From Pseudomonas asturiensis (lineage in GTDB: Bacteria; Pseudomonadota; Gammaproteobacteria; Pseudomonadales; Pseudomonadaceae), in assembly GCF_900143095.1 (NCBI RefSeq), contig NZ_FRDA01000002.1:186001-250000 (forward strand): DNA of 64,000 nt, in the 5' to 3' direction. The first letter of the stretch is position 1. Every line of letters starts with the position of its first letter. The notes beneath the pieces are model-generated. The model did no database searches. It worked only from the letters and a program-made list of their open reading frames with translations, and had not been told where the DNA came from. Shown here piece by piece: positions 8,906-17,993 of the stretch. Made by a program: the position numbers and the translations under genes.

Positions 8906-9775
8906 TCAGGCCTGCGCAATGGCCTCCCTGACGAACTGTTCATAGGTACGCAGTGGATGCCCGATGATGGCCTCTAACCGAGCCACTGTGCCGTCGGCTG
9001 TCTGCATGCCATACGTCTGAATACCCGCCATCATCAGGCGCATGTCGTAAGCCAGCCAGCCCGGACCGTACGAGGCCAATTGACCTTCGAAGGCCGCCAC
9101 ATCATCACCACCGTAAACGATCTCGCGACCCAGGGATGCACTCCAGGTTTTTGCCACGGATGCCCCCGTCAGTGCTTGCGGCCCAACCAATTCCAGCATT
9201 AAACGATCAAGAGCAGATGAGGCTTTGTCGCGTCGCAGCAGTTCTGCCACAGCGACATCGGCAATGTCGCGCGCATCAATCATTGATACACCGGCCGAGC
9301 CAATCGGCATCGGGTACACCGCGTAGTTCTGAATCGTCTGCTGAACCATCAGGTCGTTTTGCATGAAGTAAGCAGGACGCAAAATGGTTGCGGGGATGTC
9401 GAGGCTTTCGATCATGCGTTCAACAGTATGTTTACCGGTGAAGTGCGGAACATTGGTGAACGTGTCGGCATGAATGACCGACAGGTACACGATACGTTCG
9501 ATCCCGGCTTCCTGAGCGAGGTTCAGCGTGATCAGGGCTTGCGTCACCTCATCGGGCGTCACGGCGTTAAGCAGGAACAGCGTACGCACCGAAGACAGCG
9601 CGACGCGCATCGATGCTACATCGGTGAGGTCGGCAACCACCTGAGTGACACCGGCCGGGAATTCGCGCCTACCCGATTGGCGGACGAGGGCTTTAACCTC
9701 GGCGCCTGCGCTGGCAAGGCCCTGAGTGACAAGAGAACCAATGGTGCCCGTGGCGCCAATAACGAGAATGCTCAT
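8906..9775 (-). CDS. NmrA-like atypical SDR, NAD(P)-binding oxidoreductase
   Basis: 289 residues. The N-terminal 'MSILVIGATGTIGS' is the GxxGxxG dinucleotide loop of atypical SDRs; 'VVADLTD' and 'IVYLSVI' follow, and the active-site YxxxK motif of classical SDRs is absent, as expected for NmrA/quinone-oxidoreductase-2-like members. A strong GGAG lies 9 bases before the ATG. It is 34 bases downstream of the next minus-strand gene (9810-10745), probably co-transcribed with it. Likely a cytosolic NADPH-dependent quinone or redox-sensing protein. Confidence 0.85.
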   Translation of the reverse strand: MSILVIGATGTIGSLVTQGLASAGAEVKALVRQSGRREFPAGVTQVVADLTDVASMRVALSSVRTLFLLNAVTPDEVTQALITLNLAQEAGIERIVYLSVIHADTFTNVPHFTGKHTVERMIESLDIPATILRPAYFMQNDLMVQQTIQNYAVYPMPIGSAGVSMIDARDIADVAVAELLRRDKASSALDRLMLELVGPQALTGASVAKTWSASLGREIVYGGDDVAAFEGQLASYGPGWLAYDMRLMMAGIQTYGMQTADGTVARLEAIIGHPLRTYEQFVREAIAQA

Positions 9776-9809
9776 GTTTGAATCTCCTGCAACAGATAGT
9801 GGGTGTGAA

Positions 9810-10745
9810 TTAGCGGGAGAAGTCCGCTACGACTTTGCCGGTTCCTGAAGTGCTTCGATTACCTTCGATGGCCTCCGGGATGTCATTGAAGCCAACGACC
9901 TTGCCGATCCTGGACCTCAGCGCGCCGCTGGCGACTTCCTGGGCCAGCGTCTCCAGCAACACGGGGTCAGGCTTGTGCATAAACCAGAGGCTCCGGCGAT
10001 TGGCCGGCGTGCGCGCCAGGATGTCGGGAGATGAGGTGCCAACGATCACGCCGTTTTCCGCCAACACCTGCCACGACCGATCCAGTACCTCGCCCCCGAC
10101 GTAGTCGAGCACCAGGTCAATATCGTGGACGATGTCCTCGAAACGTTGGGATCGGTAGTCAATAACGTGGGCCGCACCCAAGCTGCGTACGTAATCCAGG
10201 TCAGCAGTGCCTGCGGTCGCAAAGACTTCGGCGCCAGCTCGCCTGGCGTACTGCACGGCGTAGGCGCCAAGTGCACCCGCCGCGCCGTGAATGAGGATTC
10301 GCTGACCTGGGTCAATCGGCCCTGCGTGATGAAGGCTCTTCCAGGAGGCCACGGCGGCGACCGGTATTGCGGCAGCCTGGATGTCTTCCAGGTTTTCAGG
10401 CGTCAGGGAAAGACTCGCTTCACTAACGGTCACGAATTCGGCGTACGCGCCCAGCCCACCTACCGCGCCCATGACCCGATCGCCAACACGCAAGCGACTT
10501 GCGCCGGGACCGACTGCCTCAACGACGCCCGCCATTTCGGCACCGAGGACGATGGGCATAGGCAGTGGGAAGGCATTTCGCACATAGCCTTCACGCACCT
10601 TCCAATCAATACCGTTCACGCCGGCGGCTCGAACGCGGACAAGAACCTGGCCTTGTTCGGGCTCATGTTTTTCGATCTCGGCCACTTGCGCGGCGTGCGT
10701 GCCGCCGTAGGCACGAATCAGTACAGCGCGTTGCATAGTGCTCAT
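9810..10745 (-). CDS. Zinc-independent MDR-family NADPH:quinone oxidoreductase-like protein
   Basis: 311 residues from the ATG at 10745 (a longer frame to 10799 has no better start). GroES-like N-terminal domain with 'VRVRAAGVNGIDWKVREG', then 'PIVLGAEMAGVVEAVGPG', and the cofactor loop 'ILIHGAAGALGAYAVQYA' (AxxGxxG). Zinc-binding cysteines of alcohol dehydrogenases are missing, pointing to the quinone reductase branch. Divergent from the LysR gene at 10847 with about 100 bases between starts, so that LysR probably controls this gene and the NmrA-like gene behind it. Confidence 0.85.
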   Translation of the reverse strand: MSTMQRAVLIRAYGGTHAAQVAEIEKHEPEQGQVLVRVRAAGVNGIDWKVREGYVRNAFPLPMPIVLGAEMAGVVEAVGPGASRLRVGDRVMGAVGGLGAYAEFVTVSEASLSLTPENLEDIQAAAIPVAAVASWKSLHHAGPIDPGQRILIHGAAGALGAYAVQYARRAGAEVFATAGTADLDYVRSLGAAHVIDYRSQRFEDIVHDIDLVLDYVGGEVLDRSWQVLAENGVIVGTSSPDILARTPANRRSLWFMHKPDPVLLETLAQEVASGALRSRIGKVVGFNDIPEAIEGNRSTSGTGKVVADFSR

Positions 10746-10846
10746 TGCAATTGTCCGTCTTGAGTGCGATGACAACAAAATAAGCTGTTGCACAGGCAAA
10801 GCACAGACGACAAAATCCAGACACTTCGTTTCAAAAATGGAACACC

Positions 10847-11722
10847 ATGAACCTGAACGCGCTGATCGATTTCATACTCGTCGCCACGAATGAGGGGCTG
10901 GGGAAGGCAAGCCGTGCGAGCGGTATTTCCAAAGCTACCTTATCGCGGCGAATCGCCGACCTGGAGGAACAGCTGGGCGTAAGGCTGATTGAGCGCAGTG
11001 CTCGCGGCTTGAAGCTCACTGAAGCCGGCGAAAGTCTGATGGCACGCACAGAAGGTCCGTTGGGCGAGGTGGCCGAGGCCATGACGGCGGCCCGTGAGGG
11101 GTTATCGACACCTCGCGGATGCTTACGTGTTGCCTCCCCCGTGCTGTTCTCCCAGCTTGCGATGGGCCGCATTGGCGTCGAATTCTGTAACGCGTACCCA
11201 GAGGTTGAAATCGAAGTCGTGGCAGAGGATCGCTTGGTTGACCTCGTCGAGGAACATTATGACGTCGCCATTCGGATCAACCCGAGCCCAGACAGCCGCT
11301 TGGTGGGCCGCTGCTTCGCCAAGGACAGGCTGGTGGTTGTGGCGGCGCCTGAAGTACCCAAGCCTATGCCCGGCGTAATCAGACCAGTGCCCAGTATCGT
11401 AACGTCGACTTTTCAGCCCGGGCACTGGAGTCTTGATGGTGGACAGTTAATCCTGGAGCCGGTCCCGAAGCTGCGGTTCTCTTCGCTACTGATGGTTCGT
11501 GATGCGGCTATCGCAGGCGGTGGGGCGGCCCTGATCCCACAGTCCATCGCATGGAACCAGCTTGCCCGTGGCGAGTTGGTTCAATGGGGCACGGTATCGG
11601 GCGTAGAACCCGAGCTCTGGGTCCTGCATACATCCAGGCGACTTGCTGCGCCAAAGGTTCGCGCTTTCGTCGACTTCATGTGTGCGAAATATCCGGATAG
11701 GTCTTTGGCGCTAGAGGGTTAG
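10847..11722 (+). CDS. LysR-family transcriptional regulator
   Basis: 291 residues. N-terminal winged helix-turn-helix 'NEGLGKASRASGISKATLSRR' region followed by 'LEEQLGVRLIERSARGLKLTE', the canonical LysR signature, then an effector-binding domain. Divergently placed to the quinone-reductase gene; LysR proteins usually bind the shared intergenic region and activate the divergent gene. The effector is unknown, though quinones or electrophiles would fit the target. Confidence 0.9.
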   Translation: MNLNALIDFILVATNEGLGKASRASGISKATLSRRIADLEEQLGVRLIERSARGLKLTEAGESLMARTEGPLGEVAEAMTAAREGLSTPRGCLRVASPVLFSQLAMGRIGVEFCNAYPEVEIEVVAEDRLVDLVEEHYDVAIRINPSPDSRLVGRCFAKDRLVVVAAPEVPKPMPGVIRPVPSIVTSTFQPGHWSLDGGQLILEPVPKLRFSSLLMVRDAAIAGGGAALIPQSIAWNQLARGELVQWGTVSGVEPELWVLHTSRRLAAPKVRAFVDFMCAKYPDRSLALEG

Positions 11723-11763
11723 AGGACCGGCACGAGGGCATGCTCCATTCGGCCGTTCGCCCA

Positions 11764-12294
11764 TCAATAATAATCGTCCCAGTTTTCAACGGGAGGCGTG
11801 CGGGTCGTGCAGGGTTCATATCGTGTGTAGTATCCCAGATAGGCCTTATCCAGCGGACTCATCGTGAGGGTCTCCTTGTCCTTCAGATCCCCTGTGTACA
11901 TCGTGCGCCTGAAATACCGGCGTCTGGCCTTGGGGTCGGCGTTATCGCAGGACTCGGCTACTTCGATGTATAGCCCGGTCAAGTACTCGGCCGTAAAGTC
12001 GAGCGAACCGCTAGTGGAAAATTCACCTTTGAAAACAGGGAATTTTTTATAGGTTGAACAACTCTTTCCACCACCGCCCAATGTCGGGATGCTCAGGCAA
12101 AAAAACCTATCGCCGGCGGGCACAAGCTGGTGGATTTTTATTGCAGTATTGGCAAGTGGTTCGCCGTTGTCATCGACCACGCGCACGGTAAGATGCAAAG
12201 GCTTGCGCAATCGATGCTCTTCCGTGTCCGACATGCATCCGTTCAGAGACAGTGTCAGTACGGCGATGGTGGCCAAGAGGGGCAGTAGTTTCAT
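11764..12294 (-). CDS. Lipoprotein of unknown function
   Basis: 176 residues. The N-terminus 'MKLLPLLATIAVLTLSLNGC' is a lipoprotein signal peptide with lipobox LNGC, so the mature protein starts at Cys20. The following 'LHLTVRVVDDNGEPLANTAI' resembles an Ig/transthyretin-like beta fold seen in carboxypeptidase-regulatory-like domains. Four more cysteines are present in the mature part. No close family recognised. Monocistronic; it may belong with the immunity-type genes that follow, since periplasmic lipoproteins can protect against secreted effectors, but that is only context. Confidence 0.7.
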   Translation of the reverse strand: MKLLPLLATIAVLTLSLNGCMSDTEEHRLRKPLHLTVRVVDDNGEPLANTAIKIHQLVPAGDRFFCLSIPTLGGGGKSCSTYKKFPVFKGEFSTSGSLDFTAEYLTGLYIEVAESCDNADPKARRRYFRRTMYTGDLKDKETLTMSPLDKAYLGYYTRYEPCTTRTPPVENWDDYY

Positions 12295-12593
12295 GTGTGC
12301 TGTGGTCTTCCATGGAGGATTCCATCCCGGATAGCCGTGCCGTTTCCTTTAATGCACCCAGGTTAAACATGCGGCATTGTTACATGTTCTACGGATCGCT
12401 GCTTTAACGTTAGAGTGTCGGGCTTTTGGCAACGAACGGCTTCCAGCCAACGTTGGTCATGGGACTGAGCCCTGTGAATTTACCGCTCTGGCCGGTGGCA
12501 GTGATTATTCGGCGACAACGGTTTCCGGCCTAAAGGGTCTTCGGCCAGTCTGCTCATCCACCCCTTATCGTGAAGCAAAGCCAGGACGCTGAA

Positions 12594-13226
12594 ATGGAAG
12601 CCACTTTTCAAACGCTCGCACTCAAGCTCGGCATTGAGCTGCCGGAACGTTTTTCAGCACTGATCGCCATGGCGCAATCGGACAAAGGAACCATGCGCAG
12701 TGCCTATGACTTGTTTTGGCTGGATGCCGACGAGGCCGAGCGCGAAATTGATGAGTGGCTCAATCCGGATGACCAACAAGGTCGGACGTTCCTGCCTTTC
12801 GCAGACAATGGTAGCGGAGAGTCTCACTGCTTCGTGCGGCTGGAAAATGGGGCGACGGGTATTGCGCAAGCACTGCACTACGGGCAGATGACGAGCCTTG
12901 CCCATGCCGACATATCGTCATGGGTGGCGAGCCACTATGTGCGCGTCGCAGCCAACCTGTCCCGGCTGACACATCAAACAGAGATGGGCGCAGCACTCAT
13001 CCATGAGGTGCAATTGCTGCATCCGGCATTGCTGCCAGCAGACCGTGCGCTGCTGGCCGACCTTTTTTCCCGACCCTGTGTGACCATGGCATTCAAGGAC
13101 GGCCCCAAGAGCGTCTCGAAAACGGTCAATGCTTTCATTTCTCAAACCGAAGAGAAGTCATTGCTGCAAAGGCTCGAACATCCAGACCCTATCGAATTCG
13201 CAGTACTGCGTGACTGGATGCGCTGA
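12594..13226 (+). CDS. SUKH/SMI1-KNR4-like protein (putative immunity protein)
   Basis: 210 residues from the ATG at 12594, chosen because CAGGA lies 8 bases upstream; an upstream GTG (12570) lacks one. The body shows a SUKH-like pattern: 'YDLFWLDADEAEREID', 'FLPFADNGSGESHCFV' (the substrate-fold core where SUKH proteins place GDG.G..-like turns) and a C-terminal helical part. SUKH proteins are common immunity partners of contact-dependent and type VI secretion toxins. No adjacent intact toxin gene is seen. Family call moderate. Confidence 0.6.
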   Translation: MEATFQTLALKLGIELPERFSALIAMAQSDKGTMRSAYDLFWLDADEAEREIDEWLNPDDQQGRTFLPFADNGSGESHCFVRLENGATGIAQALHYGQMTSLAHADISSWVASHYVRVAANLSRLTHQTEMGAALIHEVQLLHPALLPADRALLADLFSRPCVTMAFKDGPKSVSKTVNAFISQTEEKSLLQRLEHPDPIEFAVLRDWMR

Positions 13227-13263
13227 ATACGCCTTGCATTTGCAGAACAACAACGGAGTGCCC

Positions 13264-13869
13264 ATGAGCGAAAAACAACCCTGCCGAATTTGCGAAAATT
13301 TGATATTGGCAACCACAGCTGCGCGCAACGACGGGATGTGCATGCCCTGCAAGGGCGGCTATCGGGAGCGTATCGAGGATGGCAAACTCCGGGCCGACGA
13401 GCACAGGCGTTACCTCGCCAGCCCGCAAGCGCTGTATTGGAACGCGCTGGTCAACCGCGTCTACAGCACTCCCGAAGGTTTTTCGGGCCTGGCACCGGCA
13501 GAACAGCGCTATTACGCCGTCAGCGTATTACAGGGCGAGGTCTACAATGGCGGATTCGACCAGTACTTCGGCAACTCTTCGGGGGAGCACTACGCCGATG
13601 CTTGCGCGGGTCTCCTCGAACTGGGCGCGACGCAAACGCTGGCGCTGTTGGAAGAGGCCAGGCGTCTGCTGTTCGGTACCCAGCCCGTGCCTAGCGACCA
13701 GGGCTTACGCCAGTTGAGCATGCCCACCTATGCAGACCAGCCGGACCTTGAGTGCGAAGCCGCGCTGGATGCCCTCGACACGCAATTTTATCGAAACACC
13801 GAACAACTCGACGAGCGCTTACTAAAGTATGCCCGCGAGCACCGCTTGTTCGACATGGAGGCTGATTGA
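13264..13869 (+). CDS. DUF4375-domain protein with N-terminal zinc-ribbon-like cysteines
   Basis: 201 residues from the ATG at 13264 (GGAG 8 bases upstream). Residues 6-30 carry two CxxC pairs (CRIC and CMPC), a possible zinc-binding knuckle. From about residue 55, 'YWNALVNRVYS', 'YYAVSVLQGEVYNGGFDQYF' and a C-terminal 'LDALDTQFYRN' match the DMP19/DUF4375 helical domain found in many presumed immunity proteins. Cytoplasmic by lack of signal. It follows the SUKH gene by 37 bases and may be co-transcribed. Confidence 0.75.
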   Translation: MSEKQPCRICENLILATTAARNDGMCMPCKGGYRERIEDGKLRADEHRRYLASPQALYWNALVNRVYSTPEGFSGLAPAEQRYYAVSVLQGEVYNGGFDQYFGNSSGEHYADACAGLLELGATQTLALLEEARRLLFGTQPVPSDQGLRQLSMPTYADQPDLECEAALDALDTQFYRNTEQLDERLLKYAREHRLFDMEAD

Positions 13870-13915
13870 CCATCAGCCCTGCCGCCAGAGACTCATTACC
13901 CAGGAGACACCTGAC

Positions 13916-14017
13916 ATGGACGTTCCCTGGCATAAATTGAAAAGCAACGCCAGGTTCGCCGTAAGTGCCCCGCTCGCCCTCTTGCAAAACATCCAGCGTG
14001 CGTTTCGTCACGATTAA
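13916..14017 (+). CDS. Possible 33-residue small protein
   Basis: ATG at 13916 with a strong AGGAGA 9 bases upstream; ends at TAA 14017, overlapping the stop of the convergent gene by a few bases. Basic, amphipathic peptide (starts MDVPWHKLKSNAR). The good ribosome site is the only support, and it could equally be the leftover 5' end of a lost gene. Confidence 0.35.
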   Translation: MDVPWHKLKSNARFAVSAPLALLQNIQRAFRHD

Positions 14018-15270
14018 ACAACCACTAGCGTCTGCATAGCTTCCAGGCCAATGCCCGCGAGGTAACGCACCTGCTCATCGGTATCCTGTGTTGCCCGGCG
14101 TAGCCCCTTGACTGCCCGAAGCGCGTCTTCGGGCAGCAGGCCACGGTTGTTCAATCCACTCACGGCATGACGACGAATGGCTACGTGGGGTGAAGACAGG
14201 CCGCGTAAGGCTTCGCTGACGTCGACAGGGGTGATATCGATTCTGCCGCAGGCGTCTTCAAGGGTTTCTTCAACTGCGGCCCGAAGTTCGGGGCGCTGAT
14301 CAAGTAGCCGCTCAAGGGATCTGTAATTCAGCACCGGGGGCTGCACGCTTCGCCAACGGAAACCGTCAAAGTTAGCGCAAAGACCAGCGACTGCGACATC
14401 GGGCGCTTGCTGCATAAGCCAGTCGACATCCTGAAGGTAACCCAGGGCCTTCGCACACCAGTTGCGTGTCGGCTGCTCACTGGCTTCGATCGCCTGTCGG
14501 CGCAAGGCCTGGATGACGGGCTCATCAGCAATGCCGACCAGCCCGAGAATGCGGGCTGCAGGTGTCGGTTCCCTATGCCCGTTGAGCTGTTCGATAAGCG
14601 CCGCCTGTGCAGGACGGCCGTTGGCAATCAGCCAGCGCTCTGCGTCTTCCCCGGAAACGCCGTGAGAACCATGCAGGCGGCTGACGTAGAACGCGGCCTG
14701 CTCGGCGTACGGCAAGGCAGAGACTGTGCGCAGGGTGTTTTCAATGGCCCGTTCGACAGGGAAATTATCCTCGAACTGCTGGCGGGTCATGCTGCGCCGG
14801 GCCAGGGCGATATCACCCGCAAAGTCATGGAAAATCACCACGAAGCCAGGCGTTACACCGGGATGCTGATTGAAATGTCTGCCCAGCGCCCTGGCGGCAC
14901 GGCTAACCGTGACCAGAAAGCGTCGCTCGGCCGCTTGCCATTGGCGCGGGCCAAGGCGATTGGCATGGGCTTGCAGCTCATCGTCAAGCGGCGTGAACCG
15001 CTTAGCTGCGCAGATTTCCCAATCCCAGCGCCAGTCCGCCGGGTTCCACTTCACCGAACTGAAGCTTTCATCTTTCTCATCGGGGTAGTCTTCGCTGAGT
15101 GCATGCAGGCTGTTTGCGGCAAAGCTGGGCAGCGACAGAACCGCCTCTTCTTCCCGGTAGCAGGCATGAAACGCTGCGGCGTACAAAGGGCTGCCCCCTT
15201 CATCGAGCAGTGTTTGCAATGTATGTCTGGCGGCGTCGAACAGCGCCTGTTCCAGAGCTTTCCAATTCAT
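14014..15270 (-). CDS. DUF4303 domain fused to HEAT-like repeats (putative immunity protein)
   Basis: 418 residues. Residues 1-180 fit DUF4303 ('ALFDAARHTLQTLLDEGG', then 'FSSVKWNPADWRWDWE'). From about 230 onward come alpha-helical HEAT/armadillo-like repeats ('LSSPHVAIRRHAVSGLNNRG', 'QVRYLAGIGLEAM'). DUF4303 proteins are predicted immunity proteins; a fused HEAT tail is less common. Followed 27 bases before by the 117-residue gene on the same strand. A truncated DUF4303 paralogue is at 21716-21907. Confidence 0.7.
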   Translation of the reverse strand: MNWKALEQALFDAARHTLQTLLDEGGSPLYAAAFHACYREEEAVLSLPSFAANSLHALSEDYPDEKDESFSSVKWNPADWRWDWEICAAKRFTPLDDELQAHANRLGPRQWQAAERRFLVTVSRAARALGRHFNQHPGVTPGFVVIFHDFAGDIALARRSMTRQQFEDNFPVERAIENTLRTVSALPYAEQAAFYVSRLHGSHGVSGEDAERWLIANGRPAQAALIEQLNGHREPTPAARILGLVGIADEPVIQALRRQAIEASEQPTRNWCAKALGYLQDVDWLMQQAPDVAVAGLCANFDGFRWRSVQPPVLNYRSLERLLDQRPELRAAVEETLEDACGRIDITPVDVSEALRGLSSPHVAIRRHAVSGLNNRGLLPEDALRAVKGLRRATQDTDEQVRYLAGIGLEAMQTLVVV

Positions 15271-15297
15271 CGTTCAGGTCCTTGCTGACAAGTGGGT

Positions 15298-15651
15298 TCA
15301 GCCGAGCAGGTCGATCATGCCCTCAAGAGTGCTTTCCAGACGGGCCAATTCGATGTGCGTGCCATCGCCATATTCGGCAGTGCGCAGCGCACATTCAATA
15401 ATCACCCTGAGCCCCAGAGGTGCCCGGTGGCCGGGGTATTTTCGCAGTTTGAGTTCGACCCGGGTCGGGCTCAGCCAGGTGCTGAGGTCTGCTGACCACA
15501 GACGATCCTCGAAGCCGAACACCACGTTCCCGTTTTGGGTATTAATGATTTCCGGCGGGAACAGCCAGTGCGTGTTGCCTGCTTCCCAAGGGAGCGCCTG
15601 GACTTGATAGCGACCATCTGGAGACAAGGACAGTATTTCAACGTCGCTCAT
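15298..15651 (-). CDS. Small protein of unknown function in the immunity array
   Basis: 117 residues from ATG 15651, chosen for the AAGGAAA directly upstream; an ATG 24 bases further up (15675) has no site. Compact alpha/beta-looking sequence with many Trp and Pro ('VQALPWEAGNTHWLFPPE', 'LWSADLSTWLSP'). No family recognised. Its position in the immunity-type array and its size are compatible with an immunity protein, not more. Confidence 0.55.
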   Translation of the reverse strand: MSDVEILSLSPDGRYQVQALPWEAGNTHWLFPPEIINTQNGNVVFGFEDRLWSADLSTWLSPTRVELKLRKYPGHRAPLGLRVIIECALRTAEYGDGTHIELARLESTLEGMIDLLG

Positions 15652-15736
15652 TACGTTTCCTTGCCATTCAGTCATTGGTCGCCTGAGTGATGTCCGTCAC
15701 AGTCTCCGGCGTCCATAGAGCAAATCAGTCCCGTGC

Positions 15737-16153
15737 TCAGTTCCCTTCGAACAGCCCCAGATAGCGTAAACCGTTGTAACTGTTTTCCGGCGGGATGCTG
15801 AGTACGCCATCGCCGTCGGTGTACCAGAACGTCGCGTTGGCCTCAGTAATGCCTAACGCTGCGCAGGCAGCCCTGGCCCTCGCCCAGTCACTCACATCAA
15901 TGGGAGCGTCTTGCAGGATTTCCTCAACCGCGACCAATTTATCGCGCCGTTTAATGATGCCGATAAAATCTTCGTCATACCACCTGACACCCACATCCTT
16001 ACAGAACCCACAGATCCGATATTCGGGGTCATCAAAGCCATCTTCCGTGGAATAATCCAGTTCGAAATATTTTTGATAGTCGCTTTCTGGCGAAAAGTTA
16101 GTGCCTACCCACACATGAACCTTGTCATAGTTTTCCAAATCGTACGTTTCCAT
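15737..16153 (-). CDS. Imm22-family immunity protein
   Basis: 138 residues from the ATG at 16153 with AGGGGGA 8 bases upstream. Starts with 'METYDLENYDKVHVWVG' followed by 'YFELDYSTE', then 'FCKDVGVRWYDEDFIGI', which matches the conserved core of Imm22 (WVG, Y..YFE.DY, F..D.G..WYD.DF). Imm22 proteins are cytoplasmic antidotes to polymorphic toxins. Stands alone between unrelated genes, with no cognate toxin in view. Confidence 0.75.
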   Translation of the reverse strand: METYDLENYDKVHVWVGTNFSPESDYQKYFELDYSTEDGFDDPEYRICGFCKDVGVRWYDEDFIGIIKRRDKLVAVEEILQDAPIDVSDWARARAACAALGITEANATFWYTDGDGVLSIPPENSYNGLRYLGLFEGN

Positions 16154-16309
16154 TGAATGTCCCCCTTGTACGCACGCGCCATGATAAATGCCTGTCGCAC
16201 TCAACGCATCGGTGCGCTTTCCGACGGCACCCTGCATTTTTCGGGTGCACAGCGCCTCGCGAGTGGTTAGGGTACTTTGAATAAATCCAATCTGTTCAAG
16301 GACTCACTC

Positions 16310-17566
16310 ATGCCGTTGATGTTTTCGCGTTCTGCCCACCCTCGCGCGCTGCTGCTTGCTGTCACGCTGGGAGTGAGCGCCCTCGCTCAGGCTGCGGCTC
16401 CCGATGCACGGGTTCAATCGGCATCCGAGCAATACAAAGAACCTGCGCTCAAGTTGCTGGAGCAACTGGTCAACATAGATTCCGGATCGGGTTACGAGCC
16501 AGGTTTGACTCAGGTGAGTGCGATCGTCATTGATGAGTTGAAAAAGCTCGGCGCGACCATTGAAACCGTACCCAATACTGCACCTGACAAGAGCAGCCAC
16601 GTGGTTGCAACCTTCAAAGGCACAGGTAAAGCGAAAATATTGCTGATGGCGCACATGGATACGGTGTTCAAGGAAGGCTCGGCCGCAGCCCGTCCTTTCC
16701 ATATCAAGGACGGCCGCGCTTACGGCCCTGGGGTGATGGACGACAAAGGCGGAATTGTCGCGGGCATCTACGCGCTGCAGATTCTGAAAAACCTGAACTT
16801 TACTGACTACGCGCAGATCACCTTCCTGCTGGACGCCAGCGAAGAAACGGGTTCGGTCGCCGCGACCGAGCTGATCAAGACAACCGCCAAACAACATGAC
16901 GTAACGTTGAATCTGGAACCAGGCCGTCCAGCCGATGGCCTGGTCGTGTGGCGCAAAGGCAGTGCCACCGCAGAGGTTCAGGTCAAGGGCAAAGCCTCAC
17001 ATGCCGGTGTCGCGCCAGAGCTGGGACGCAACGCGGCCATGGAAGCTGCCCATCAGATCCTGCAGCTGGGACAGCTGGGTGATGCCGAGAAGAAAACCAC
17101 CATCAACTTCACCACCATCAATGCCGGTGACCGGACGAACGTCATTCCTGATCAAGCCATTGCCAAGGCCGATGTTCGTGCAGCGGTGCCTGAAGAGTTC
17201 GACCGCATCGAAAAGGACCTTGCGCGAGTCTCGGCAGACAAGCTGATCCCGGAAACCGAAGTCTCGACTCGCCTGATTCGCGGACTGCCACCTATGCCGC
17301 AAACCGCGGAAACCGACCGGCTCGTGAACATCGCTCAGGGTATCTATGGCGAACTGGGGCGCAAATTGACCATCGAAGGCAGCGGCGGCGCAGCCGATGC
17401 AAGTCTGGCGGCGAGTGTTGGTGTCCCCACGCTTGACGGCTTCGGCATCGTCGGCGGCAACATTCATACCCCCGAAGAATACGCCGAAGTCGAAAGTGTC
17501 TCGCCCCGTATTTACCTGCTGACGCGCATGATCATGGAGCTCTCTGGCACCCCATCCAAACAGTAA
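16310..17566 (+). CDS. Secreted M20-family metallopeptidase (glutamate carboxypeptidase/CPG2-like)
   Basis: 418 residues from ATG 16310 (AAGGA 9 bases upstream; TTG 16277 is less likely). Signal peptide ending in ALAQAA at about residue 28. Zinc-ligand motifs of M20 enzymes are clear: 'ILLMAHMDTVF' (H and catalytic D), 'YGPGVMDDKGG' (bridging D), 'DASEETGS' (catalytic E plus E ligand), 'LNLEPGRP' (D/E ligand) and a C-terminal 'GNIHTPEEY' (H). The dimerisation domain has 'GKASHAGVAPELG'. Predicted periplasmic hydrolysis of C-terminal glutamate from folate-type or peptide substrates. It is the only clear enzyme within the immunity array. Confidence 0.9.
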   Translation: MPLMFSRSAHPRALLLAVTLGVSALAQAAAPDARVQSASEQYKEPALKLLEQLVNIDSGSGYEPGLTQVSAIVIDELKKLGATIETVPNTAPDKSSHVVATFKGTGKAKILLMAHMDTVFKEGSAAARPFHIKDGRAYGPGVMDDKGGIVAGIYALQILKNLNFTDYAQITFLLDASEETGSVAATELIKTTAKQHDVTLNLEPGRPADGLVVWRKGSATAEVQVKGKASHAGVAPELGRNAAMEAAHQILQLGQLGDAEKKTTINFTTINAGDRTNVIPDQAIAKADVRAAVPEEFDRIEKDLARVSADKLIPETEVSTRLIRGLPPMPQTAETDRLVNIAQGIYGELGRKLTIEGSGGAADASLAASVGVPTLDGFGIVGGNIHTPEEYAEVESVSPRIYLLTRMIMELSGTPSKQ

Positions 17567-17615
17567 TTGACGGACGTTGGCGCCGGGGCCTTGCGAACAG
17601 TGAAGCGCCCCGCCG

Positions 17616-17888
17616 CTACCAGTCGCCGCGCCACCGTTCGAGAAATTCAGTGTCTCTGGACAGACCGACTTTTTCACCTAATTGGTATAAAACTTCCATC
17701 AGGGACTCGCGCTCTACCGTTTCAATCCCGTCTTCAAACTGGTTGATGTGCAGCATCGCGCCTTCGAACAGCGGTAGCGCGCGATCACCCGCATCAGGGC
17801 CCTGCCCTCGCATCTGGGCAAGGCTATAAACGCCCTCATCCACTTCAACAACGAGCACAGCATCATCAACCCACTTGATTGTTTTCAC
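17616..17888 (-). CDS. Small acidic protein, immunity-like
   Basis: 90 residues, acidic. Opens 'MKTIKWVDDAVLVVEVDEGVY', reminiscent of the start of Imm26-type proteins, but it is shorter than that family and no further match can be made. No signal peptide. Convergent with the carboxypeptidase gene, 49 bases apart. Weak family evidence; the frame is supported by length, start context and protein-like composition. Confidence 0.5.
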   Translation of the reverse strand: MKTIKWVDDAVLVVEVDEGVYSLAQMRGQGPDAGDRALPLFEGAMLHINQFEDGIETVERESLMEVLYQLGEKVGLSRDTEFLERWRGDW

Positions 17889-17993
17889 TGCCCAGACGCC
17901 TCTTTTTTAACAGGTCAACCGTCCGGTTGAGTCACCCGCTTTGCCTCTTCCATGATTCGGTCAATCACGTTGCCCGACAACGCAGCTCAAGTA

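Noticed and set aside
8683..8931. 82-codon plus-strand frame between the sugar operon and the NmrA-like gene
   Set aside because: Its 3' end overlaps the NmrA gene in antisense, there is no ribosome site and no recognisable family.
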